Shown here: piece by piece, positions 1 to 5,776 of the stretch
How positions within the stretch are numbered: position 1 is the stretch's first letter
Layout of the letters: every line of letters starts with the position of its first letter
NCBI GenBank assembly: GCA_036381835.1
Contig: DASVCA010000078.1
Coordinates: 1 to 7,962, forward strand
From: DASULK01 sp036381835
Lineage (GTDB): Bacteria > Actinomycetota > Actinomycetes > Mycobacteriales > Micromonosporaceae
Reading direction: 5' to 3'
DNA: 7,962 nucleotides
The notes under the pieces: generated by a model
Seen by the model: only the letters and a program-made list of their open reading frames with translations
Databases searched by the model: none
What the model was told of the DNA's origin: nothing
Made by a program: the position numbers and the translations under genes

Positions 1-10
1 CGAACGACTA

Positions 11-84
11 CGCGATCTTGCAGTTTTGGTTGACGATTCAGGTAGCTTGTCCTGAAAAGTCCCCACCAAAACTGCAAGATCGCG
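11..84. repeat. Palindromic element, left copy (20-bp arms, 34-base loop)
   Basis: A perfect inverted repeat: the arm CGCGATCTTGCAGTTTTGGT at 11-30 is matched by its exact reverse complement at 65-84, leaving a 34-base loop. The loop holds a second small hairpin, TTCAGG (37-42) and CCTGAA (51-56) around 8 bases. The element sits 30 bases past the stop codon of the hydrolase gene, so it may form a strong stem in that transcript's 3' end. A related element lies at 7835-7910. Seen: the symmetry and the second copy. Inferred: a dispersed REP- or MITE-like family that may also act as a terminator. I recall similar arm sequences between genes of Micromonosporaceae but could not check this. G-tracts of 7 and 6 bases follow at 84-90 and 102-107. 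Confidence 0.85.
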
Positions 85-114
85 GGGGGGAGCGCGAGAT
101 CGGGGGGCGACCGG

Positions 115-948
115 TCAACTCGAACGCGCGCCGAGAAACTCGAGGGTGACGGCGGCGAACAGCGGCGAGCTGAAGATGTTGTAGTGGGTGAGGCCGGGCA
201 GGATAGCCAGCGCGTGACCGCCCTCCGGCCGGCCTTCGCCCATCCAGCCCCCGTCACGCAGGCCGCCGTCGAGCAGGTTGAAGACCTCGACGAAATGGCT
301 GGGCGGTGCCATGTCGGCGTCCGCGGCGACGATGAGCGCAGGCACCCGCAGGCCGCGGATCTCCTCGGTCAGGTCGAAGTCCTGCGACAACGCCTCGCCG
401 ATCTTGTCGAGCAGCCGGGGAAAGTCCTCGGGGCGCGGCGCGACCCGCTGGTACAGCTCGTACATCGGCGTGTCCTTCATGAACTCGACGGCGCCAGCGC
501 CCACCTGGCCCTGCTGCGCGCGGATCTCCGGATAGACGGCGTCGGAGCGGATGGGCGCCGAGGCCGCGACAACCCGGCCGATCTTGGTCGGATACCGCAC
601 CGCGACCCGCAGCGCCACCCCGCCGCCGACCGAGTAGCCCACGACATCCGGCTTGTCGAGTCCCAAGTGGTCGATGAGTGCGGCGATGTCGTCGGCCATG
701 GACCACGGGTCCAACGGCCGATCGATGTCGGCGGTCCGGCCGTGCCCCTGCAGGTCCGGGACGACGACCCGGTGGCGCTCGGCCAGCGTGGGGAGAATCG
801 GCCCGAACATCTCACCCGAGCCGAGCCCGCCGTGCAGCAGAATCAACGGGCGACCGGTCCCGTGGGTCTCGAAGTACAGGTTGAGTCCGTTGACCTCGGC
901 GTACTCGCCGGTGCCCTGGACGGCGGGGGTCGACTCGGTGGCGGTCAC
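115..948 (-). CDS. alpha/beta hydrolase
   Basis: A 277-residue alpha/beta-hydrolase-fold enzyme, probably cytoplasmic because no signal peptide is seen. The fold's landmarks are in order: oxyanion-loop HGG at 39-41, the strand and turn VVVPDLQGHG at 61-70, nucleophile elbow GYSVGG with Ser106, a cap region around 135-200, the acid at Asp210 or Asp212 (VAADADM) and the catalytic His255 in LTHYN. Length is normal for the family. The start is a GTG at 946-948, preceded 6 bases upstream by AGGAGG. Substrate cannot be read from sequence; esterase, epoxide-hydrolase-like or haloperoxidase-like activities are all possible. It is divergent from the sigma factor gene over 163 bases, so the two may share control. 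Fold is certain, substrate unknown. Confidence 0.93.
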   Translation of the reverse strand: MTATESTPAVQGTGEYAEVNGLNLYFETHGTGRPLILLHGGLGSGEMFGPILPTLAERHRVVVPDLQGHGRTADIDRPLDPWSMADDIAALIDHLGLDKPDVVGYSVGGGVALRVAVRYPTKIGRVVAASAPIRSDAVYPEIRAQQGQVGAGAVEFMKDTPMYELYQRVAPRPEDFPRLLDKIGEALSQDFDLTEEIRGLRVPALIVAADADMAPPSHFVEVFNLLDGGLRDGGWMGEGRPEGGHALAILPGLTHYNIFSSPLFAAVTLEFLGARSS

Positions 949-954
949 GGTGGT

Positions 955-960
955 CCTCCT
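955..960 (-). promoter_or_regulatory. Ribosome binding site of the hydrolase gene
   Basis: AGGAGG on the minus strand, 6 bases before the GTG start at 948. It is a near-consensus Shine-Dalgarno sequence and supports this start. Confidence 0.8.
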
Positions 961-1007
961 CGTGTCGTTGCTCGTGGGTGCCCTGTCCTTTCAGACCACC
1001 TCACCGC

Positions 1008-1039
1008 CCGAATCTCATCGCCGATTCGGAGAAATCTCC
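1008..1039. promoter_or_regulatory. Two overlapping palindromes in the divergent hydrolase/sigma gap
   Basis: CCGAATC (1008-1014) and GATTCGG (1023-1029) form a 7-bp inverted repeat with 8 bases between. It overlaps a second palindrome, GGAGA-AA-TCTCC, at 1028-1039. The pair lies between two divergent genes, where an operator or sigma-factor control site is expected. The symmetry is seen; any regulator is unknown. The sigma factor itself, or another dimeric repressor, could act here. Confidence 0.4.
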
Positions 1040-1099
1040 AGCCTTAGCCCGGGCCATCGACGGGGAGGTCTGACCCCGTCCGCCAAGACCGCCTCGCGG

Positions 1100-1105
1100 T
1101 AGGTT
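1100..1105 (+). promoter_or_regulatory. Probable -10 element for leaderless transcription of the sigma gene
   Basis: TAGGTT fits the actinobacterial TANNNT -10 pattern. It ends 6 bases before the GTG at 1112, so transcription would begin at or next to the start codon. No good Shine-Dalgarno sequence is present, which fits a leaderless mRNA. No clear -35 is seen at normal spacing. Confidence 0.45.
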
Positions 1106-1111
1106 GGCTCG

Positions 1112-2074
1112 GTGGGCGATGCGACGGTGGTCGACGAGCCGGCCGAGCTGCGTCTGGAGGCGTTCCGCGGCGAGCTCACCGGCTACTGCTATCGGATGCT
1201 CGGCTCGGCGTTCGAGGCCGAGGACGCCGTGCAGGAAACGATGATCCGCGCCTGGCGCGGCCTCGAACGGTTCGAGGGCCGGTCGGCGCTGCGGTCCTGG
1301 CTGTATCGGATCGCCACCAACGTCTGCCTCACCATGCTGGGCAGCGCCCAGCGGCGGGCTCGGCCGATGGACCTCGGCCCGCCCGGTAACGCCGGGTCCA
1401 CACCCGGCGATCCGCTGCCGGAACAGGTATGGGTCGGCCCGGTTCCCGACGCGCGGGTCACCGCCACCGTCACCGACCCGGCAGAGATCGCTCTTGCCCG
1501 GGAGTCGATCCGCCTCGCGTTCGTGGCGGCGCTGCAGCATCTGCCGGCCCGACAGCGGGCGGTGCTGATCCTGCGCGACGTGCTCGCCTGGCCAGCCGCA
1601 GAGGTAGCCGAACTGCTCGACGTGTCGGTCGCCGCGGTCAACAGCGCCTTGCAGCGGGCCCGGGCCACGCTGGCCGCCGCCGACGTCGGCGGCGACACTT
1701 CCCGCCCGGCGGACCCGCGCCAGCGACAGCTGCTCGACCGCTACGTCAAGGCGTTCGAGAGCTACGACATGGAGGCACTCACGTCACTGCTACACGAGGA
1801 CGTGACACTGAACATGCCGCCGCTTCCGTTGTGGCTGCGCGGCCGCGCCGACCTTCGCGCCTGGATGTTGGGGACCGGCAGCGGATGTCGGGGCTCCCGA
1901 CTCGTGCCCACCGTGGCGAACGGAATGCCCGCGTTCGGGCAGTACCGCCCGACCGGACCGTGGGCCCTCGTCGTTCTGGACATCTCGGACGGTCGGATCC
2001 GCGGGATCACCAGTTTCCTCGACGTCGAGCGGCTGTTCCCGCTGTTCGGCCTGCCGATGCGATTCGAGAGTTGA
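1112..2074 (+). CDS. ECF-type RNA polymerase sigma factor with C-terminal SnoaL-like domain
   Basis: A 320-residue sigma-70-family protein. Region 2 spans about residues 17-78, with the typical FEAEDAVQETMIRAW and SWLYRIATNVC segments that contact core polymerase and the -10 element. A linker of about 50 residues follows. Region 4 spans about 132-188 (LPARQRAVLILRDV, then the helix-turn-helix VAELLDVSVAAVNSALQRAR), which reads the -35. Residues about 205-312 form a SnoaL-like domain containing MPPLPLW and a LDVERLFPLFGLP tail. This architecture is that of the SigG/SigJ/ECF41-like sigma factors, in which the extra domain is reported to control activity in place of a separate anti-sigma factor. 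The MPPLPxW motif points to the SigG-like branch; this is from memory. Start is the GTG at 1112. The regulon is unknown. Confidence 0.93.
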   Translation: MGDATVVDEPAELRLEAFRGELTGYCYRMLGSAFEAEDAVQETMIRAWRGLERFEGRSALRSWLYRIATNVCLTMLGSAQRRARPMDLGPPGNAGSTPGDPLPEQVWVGPVPDARVTATVTDPAEIALARESIRLAFVAALQHLPARQRAVLILRDVLAWPAAEVAELLDVSVAAVNSALQRARATLAAADVGGDTSRPADPRQRQLLDRYVKAFESYDMEALTSLLHEDVTLNMPPLPLWLRGRADLRAWMLGTGSGCRGSRLVPTVANGMPAFGQYRPTGPWALVVLDISDGRIRGITSFLDVERLFPLFGLPMRFES

Positions 2075-2094
2075 CCACGCTCACGTGCCGACGT

Positions 2095-2664
2095 TCACAG
2101 ATGTTCCCGAACCCACTCGGCGAGCAGCCGGGCGCATTTGTCCACCGCCAGCTGCCAGGTCCGCTCCGCCCCGTCCCCCGCTTCGTCGCTGACGTTCTTG
2201 ACGATCCGGATCGGTACCCCGAACCGCTGCGCCACCGACGCCAGCGCATACCCCTCCATGTCCACCAGTTGCGCACGGGCCGCCAGCCGGGCGCGCACCT
2301 CGTCGTCGTTGATGAACTGGTCGCCGGTGGCCAGCACCAGGCCGCTGTCGGCGAGGACCAGCGGCGCCGCGACGGTCTGCCCCGTCATCCGGTGGATGAG
2401 GTCGCCGTCCAGGTCGTGTTGGATGACGCTGCCCACCTCGTGGGTACCGGCCAGGCCGGGGTGCAGCGCCCCGGCGGTGCCGAGGTTGACCACCACCGAC
2501 GGCAGCGGCCCCCGGGCGAGCGTCACCGCGAGCGCCGCCGCCGCGTTGACCTTCCCTATCCCCGTGAGCAGCACCGGCAGCCCCGCGTCGAGGTGGGCGG
2601 CCTCCTCCGGCATCGCCGACACCAGCAGCGGACGGCCCGGGGTGATCGTTCCTCGAAGACCCAT
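2095..2664 (-). CDS. MTA/SAH nucleosidase-family protein (phosphorylase superfamily)
   Basis: A 189-residue member of the purine phosphorylase/nucleosidase superfamily, predicted to cleave the N-glycosidic bond of a nucleoside such as S-adenosylhomocysteine or methylthioadenosine. Active-site residues of E. coli MTA/SAH nucleosidase have counterparts: AMPEE with Glu21 (E12 there), the glycine-rich LLTGIGKVNAA and VVNLGTAGAL loops, DMEG with Met136-Glu137 (M173-E174) and VSD with Asp160 (D197). It is about 40 residues shorter than the E. coli enzyme, as in compact actinobacterial homologues I recall. The ATG at 2664 keeps the first beta strand (RPLLVSAM); the frame stays open upstream but that stretch is low-complexity and unlike the family. 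It lies 110 bases downstream of the ATPase operon on the same strand, with its own probable promoter. Exact substrate is uncertain. Confidence 0.85.
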   Translation of the reverse strand: MGLRGTITPGRPLLVSAMPEEAAHLDAGLPVLLTGIGKVNAAAALAVTLARGPLPSVVVNLGTAGALHPGLAGTHEVGSVIQHDLDGDLIHRMTGQTVAAPLVLADSGLVLATGDQFINDDEVRARLAARAQLVDMEGYALASVAQRFGVPIRIVKNVSDEAGDGAERTWQLAVDKCARLLAEWVREHL

Positions 2665-2684
2665 CCGGCGATGGTATCCGCCGG
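2665..2684 (-). promoter_or_regulatory. Hairpin and possible leaderless -10 abutting the nucleosidase start
   Basis: On the minus strand TACCAT (2676-2671) fits TANNNT and ends 6 bases before the ATG at 2664, the same geometry as at the sigma gene. No Shine-Dalgarno sequence is present. The same bases form a 6-bp inverted repeat, CCGGCG-N8-CGCCGG, directly touching the start codon. No convincing -35 is seen. This would allow transcription independent of the upstream ATPase operon. Confidence 0.35.
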
Positions 2685-2774
2685 CTTCACGGGTCTCCTC
2701 GACGCGCTCGCGGTCAGCCGTGCCGCTTCCCGCGACGCCGGCGGTCATCGGCCACGGCGAGCACCGTAGCGGTG

Positions 2775-3137
2775 TCAGGGCGGGCCGCCGTCGAGATGGG
2801 ACAGCAGAGCCGCGACATCCTCGTGCCAGCCGCGAAGTTCCGCGAGCGTCGGCGCCAACTCGTACGTGTGGTGGTGCATGGCCCTGGACAGCCCGTGCCA
2901 GGCTGTCCGTGCGGTCAAGGCGGCCTCGGGACCGGCGAACCGGGGCAGGGCGAGGAGCTGGTGGCGCATGGGACGGCGGGCCACCGAAGGGGCGACCCGT
3001 GCCCAGTAGTCGTCCAGTGCCCGTTCGAGGGCGAGCCGGGTGAGACAGGCGCACCCGCGCTGCCAGCAGCGGCGCAGGCTGGGTGCCGGCCGTACCATCA
3101 GGCCCGCTGCGGCGTCGAGTAGCTGTTGCGGGGTCAT
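2775..3137 (-). CDS. Small helical protein coupled to the RloC-like ATPase; possible HEPN-like domain
   Basis: A 120-residue protein, predicted mainly alpha-helical, with no signal peptide or membrane segment. The ATG at 3137 overlaps the ATPase stop codon by 4 bases (ATGA), so translation is almost certainly coupled and the two proteins probably act together. No family is recognised firmly. Notable features are a Trp- and His-rich C-terminal half with RAMHHH at 85-90 followed by TYELAPTLAELRGW. Arg85 and His90 satisfy the R-X4-6-H pattern of HEPN ribonucleases, and the length and helical character suit a HEPN domain, but a short pattern like this can occur by chance. Cysteines at 24, 29 and 31 do not form a clear metal site. 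It could equally be a structural subunit or antitoxin. The coupling is certain; function is not. Confidence 0.85.
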   Translation of the reverse strand: MTPQQLLDAAAGLMVRPAPSLRRCWQRGCACLTRLALERALDDYWARVAPSVARRPMRHQLLALPRFAGPEAALTARTAWHGLSRAMHHHTYELAPTLAELRGWHEDVAALLSHLDGGPP

Positions 3138-5590
3138 CGCCGGCTCAACCTCTCCACCACGCGGCGCGCGTCGTCGATGAGAGCGATCAGGTCCGCGCTC
3201 GCCTGGTCGCCGTGGGAGAGGTTGTTGGCCACGGTGACCACCCGGTTCGCGTCCGGGTGCACCCGGTTCAACGCCCGGGTCAGGTCCCCGAGCCGCCTCG
3301 GATCGCCGAGTAACGCGAGCGCGAGGGTGGGCCGCAGTCCGTTGGCGTCGTCGATCGCCGCCTCCGTCTCGGCGACGGCCTTCCCCGCCTGCAGATCCCG
3401 AGTCCGGATCAGCTCGTGGCAGGTGAATTCGAGGGCGTCGCGGATGAGGTTGCCGACGATCGGGCCGCGTACGGCCGGGGCCAGCTGCTCGTCCCGGGCC
3501 ACGGCGGCCGCGTCGTCGAGGTAGCGGGCCGCCGGATCGCCGTGCCGGTCGCCGGCGACGGTGACCCGGGAGTTGGCCAGCCGGCTGACGACCAGGATCC
3601 GGGCGGCCAGCTGCAGGTGGCGTACGGCGGCGGGGAGCCGGTCGTCGTGAGTGAACACGATGACCTGGCGGTGTCGGGCGACGTCGGCGAGCACCCTCGC
3701 CAGCCCGTACACCTTGATTGGGTCCATGGACTGCACCGGGTCGTCGATGACGAGGAACCGGAACGGGCTCTCCGACACGGTCGCGCGGGGCAGGAACAGT
3801 GCGAGCGCGAGTGAGTGCAGCTCGCCTTGGCTCATCACGCCGAGCGCCGCCCCGGGTACGCCGTCCACCTCGACGTTCAGGTCTACCCGCCGGGTGGTGC
3901 CGGTGCCGGCCAGCCGGATCTCGCCGAGGCTCACGTTGCTCTCGTGGCGCAGCGTGTTCCAGATCTCGGTGGTCTGGGTGGTGAGCGGTGCCAGCTTCTC
4001 GTTGCGGATCCGCTCGCCGACGGCCCGCAACCATTCGATGGCCTTGCGTATGTCGGGGAGGACCTGGGCGGCGCGCCGGCTGGCCCGTTCGGTCTCGACC
4101 CAGGCGCGGATCTGGTCGGCGACGGGCTGCCAGGCCTGCTGCCGTTGTTCCAATGCGCGGCGGGCGGCGGCCTGGACCGGGTGGAGCGCGGATCGGAGCG
4201 TGTCGAACGTGCCGAGCACCACCTCGCAGATCTTGTGCGGGTCTTCGGATGCGATGAGGTTGTCCCAGTGCTGCCAGGTGATGCGCAGGTCGGCGGTCGG
4301 CACGGCGTCGAGGTCGAGTTTGAGCACCGGCGGGAGCGTGGGGATCCGTTGGCGGAGTACGCGCAGCGTCTCCTGTTTGGTCCGGTGGGCTTCGTCGAGC
4401 TGTTCGGCGCGCTCGGTGAGTCGTCGCAGTTCCGTCCGGGCGTGCTCGGCCCAGGCGTCGTCGAGGGGTCGGCCGGCGCAGACCGGGCAGGGCTGGCCCG
4501 GGTGGGTGTCGTAGTGGCGCAGGGCGTCGCGGAGCAGTCCGGCGAGGGCGCGGGCCTCGCTCGCGGGGGTGGCGGCGAGGCTTTCGATTCGGTGCAGCGC
4601 GTCGCGCAGCCGCTCGATGTCGGCGACCAGCTGGGTCCGGTCGGGCAGTTGCAGGACGTCGAGTTGACGCAGCGAGGTCACGTCGGCGTCGTCGGCGGCG
4701 TCGTCTGCGACGGCCAGCAGTTCGAGTTGTTCGAGGTCGGCGCGCCTGCCGGCGAGCGCCTGTTCGGCGCGTCGGGCGCGGGGGTCGGGGTGAGCGGCCA
4801 GCAGCTCTCGCAGCGCGGGCAGCTGCTGCGCGGCGAGGTAGCGCCGGTCCTGCGTCGCTTTACGGGCGTCTTTGAGCAGCTTCTCGATCTCGACGAGCCG
4901 GCCGAGGCCGAGGATGCGCTGCAGCGAGTCGTACATCTCGCTGGGCTTGCCGCTGAGCAATCCGCCGAGTTCGGCGTAGGAGAGGAAGGGCCGGTACAGC
5001 TCCAGCGGCTTGTCCCAGCCGAGTTCGGAGACGGACTGCCGGGGTTTTCCGGCGAGCTGCAGGAACCGGGTGCAGTCGTCGAGTCTGCCGTCGGCGGCCC
5101 AGTGGCATTCGACGGTGGCGCCCCTGGGGTGGCCTTCCACGCCCAGGCGAACCCGAATGGACGGTTCTCCGGTGTGGTGCAGGTTGCGCCACCCTTCCTG
5201 CCAGATCGAGCCCCGCCCGGCCCATCGCTTGTTGGTCGCGGTGAGGGCGAACTCGGCGGCTTCGGCGAAGCTGGACTTTCCCGAGCCGTTGCGGCCGGTG
5301 ACGATGGTCAGTCCCGGGCCGGGTACGAGGCTGAGCGTGGCGGTGGGCCCGATCCCCCGGAAGCCGGTCACCTCGATGCCGGTCAGGTAGGTGCCGACGG
5401 GCTCCGGGTCGTCCGCCTCGGGTGGTCGTGGTAGCGGTCGGCGGGTTGGGGTTCCACCGACCGCCGCGGCCAGGTCTTCTTCGCCGAGCAGTGCGGCGAG
5501 GACGAGTTCCTTGGCCGGTTCGGGCAGGTCCGCCTCATCGAGGTGGCTGAGGATGAGCTGATCGACTGTGTCGGGGCCGGGGTCGGTCAT
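3134..5590 (-). CDS. Rad50/RloC-like zinc-hook AAA/ABC ATPase with C-terminal putative RNase domain
   Basis: An 818-residue SMC/Rad50-type ATPase. In order: a helical N-terminal extension (1-66); Walker A GRNGSGKSS (99-107); a Q-loop-like region around 202-230; helical arms on both sides of a CPVC zinc hook (Cys368, Cys371); ABC signature MSQGE (586-590); Walker B FLVIDDP (612-618) with D-loop SMD (621-623); H-loop His648 (VIVFTHDD). The last 120 residues are helical and carry Arg717-X3-Glu721 and His793 (NNLSHG), a pattern like the Arg-Glu-His triad of the anticodon nucleases PrrC and RloC. RloC also combines this with a zinc-hook ATPase, so an RNase controlled by DNA sensing is the leading hypothesis. 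A repair-type SMC ATPase without nuclease activity is the alternative. The ATG at 5590 is chosen because AAGGAG lies 7 bases before it; the 19 upstream codons look non-coding. It forms an operon with the small gene that overlaps its stop. Confidence 0.93.
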   Translation of the reverse strand: MTDPGPDTVDQLILSHLDEADLPEPAKELVLAALLGEEDLAAAVGGTPTRRPLPRPPEADDPEPVGTYLTGIEVTGFRGIGPTATLSLVPGPGLTIVTGRNGSGKSSFAEAAEFALTATNKRWAGRGSIWQEGWRNLHHTGEPSIRVRLGVEGHPRGATVECHWAADGRLDDCTRFLQLAGKPRQSVSELGWDKPLELYRPFLSYAELGGLLSGKPSEMYDSLQRILGLGRLVEIEKLLKDARKATQDRRYLAAQQLPALRELLAAHPDPRARRAEQALAGRRADLEQLELLAVADDAADDADVTSLRQLDVLQLPDRTQLVADIERLRDALHRIESLAATPASEARALAGLLRDALRHYDTHPGQPCPVCAGRPLDDAWAEHARTELRRLTERAEQLDEAHRTKQETLRVLRQRIPTLPPVLKLDLDAVPTADLRITWQHWDNLIASEDPHKICEVVLGTFDTLRSALHPVQAAARRALEQRQQAWQPVADQIRAWVETERASRRAAQVLPDIRKAIEWLRAVGERIRNEKLAPLTTQTTEIWNTLRHESNVSLGEIRLAGTGTTRRVDLNVEVDGVPGAALGVMSQGELHSLALALFLPRATVSESPFRFLVIDDPVQSMDPIKVYGLARVLADVARHRQVIVFTHDDRLPAAVRHLQLAARILVVSRLANSRVTVAGDRHGDPAARYLDDAAAVARDEQLAPAVRGPIVGNLIRDALEFTCHELIRTRDLQAGKAVAETEAAIDDANGLRPTLALALLGDPRRLGDLTRALNRVHPDANRVVTVANNLSHGDQASADLIALIDDARRVVERLSRR

Positions 5591-5597
5591 CTGGGGA

Positions 5598-5603
5598 CTC
5601 CTT
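5598..5603 (-). promoter_or_regulatory. Ribosome binding site of the ATPase gene
   Basis: AAGGAG on the minus strand, 7 bases before the ATG at 5590. It decides in favour of this start over the in-frame ATG at 5647, which lacks a comparable site. Confidence 0.8.
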
Positions 5604-5670
5604 CGGCGCGGGCACCGGCGGCGGGCAGGGCTCGACGGGGCCTTCATCGACGAAACGCCGTCGAACGAAA

Positions 5671-5737
5671 ACAGTTACAGACAAGCAGACACTGAAAGCG
5701 TTGTCAATCTGCATGCGACTGTCGGATCATGTACAGT
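5671..5737. promoter_or_regulatory. Divergent promoter region with repeated ACAGT/ACTGT half-sites
   Basis: This AT-richer core of the 186-base gap between the ATPase and methyltransferase genes should hold both promoters. On the plus strand TACAGT (5732-5737) is a plausible -10 for the methyltransferase gene. On the minus strand TTGACA (5707-5702) is a perfect -35 match, but no good -10 follows at 17-19 bases, so that promoter is doubtful. Half-sites recur: the tandem ACAGTTACAG at 5671-5680 and the inverted pair ACTGT-N10-ACAGT at 5718-5737, which covers the proposed -10. The helix-turn-helix of the methyltransferase is one candidate to bind them. The repeats are seen; regulation is inferred. 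Confidence 0.4.
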
Positions 5738-5766
5738 AGCCGCAGCAATCCGCCCGTACGACCGAC

Positions 5767-5772
5767 AGGAAG
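5767..5772 (+). promoter_or_regulatory. Ribosome binding site of the methyltransferase gene
   Basis: AGGAAG, 4 bases before the ATG at 5777. It favours this start over the in-frame ATG at 5729, which overlaps the proposed -10 and adds 16 residues unlike the family. Confidence 0.6.
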
Positions 5773-5776
5773 CCCG

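Noticed and set aside
11..84. CRISPR array or insertion-sequence ends
   Set aside because: There are only two copies, far apart, each a single palindrome and not a regular repeat-spacer series; no transposase or cas gene is in the window.
184..1102. Long plus-strand open frames opposite the hydrolase gene (184-1047, 653-1102)
   Set aside because: They are antisense shadows caused by high GC; the translations are Arg/Gly/Pro-rich without family motifs, while the minus frame encodes a complete alpha/beta hydrolase.
2095..3054. A 319-residue reading of the nucleosidase gene
   Set aside because: The extra 130 N-terminal residues overlap the small gene and look like non-coding translation; the fold's first beta strand starts just after the ATG at 2664.
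2775..4034. A 419-residue reading of the small gene extended upstream across the ATPase gene
   Set aside because: Residues before the ATG at 3137 are Arg/Pro-rich out-of-frame translation of the ATPase gene; the ATGA overlap marks the real start.
3815..5434. A 539-residue plus-strand open frame opposite the ATPase gene
   Set aside because: It is long but Gly/Val-rich with no recognisable domain, and it lies wholly antisense to an ATPase with all expected motifs in order.
5702..5707. Confident sigma-70 promoter for the ATPase gene at TTGACA
   Set aside because: The -35 is perfect on the minus strand, but no TANNNT -10 lies 16-19 bases downstream, so it is only noted as part of the promoter region.
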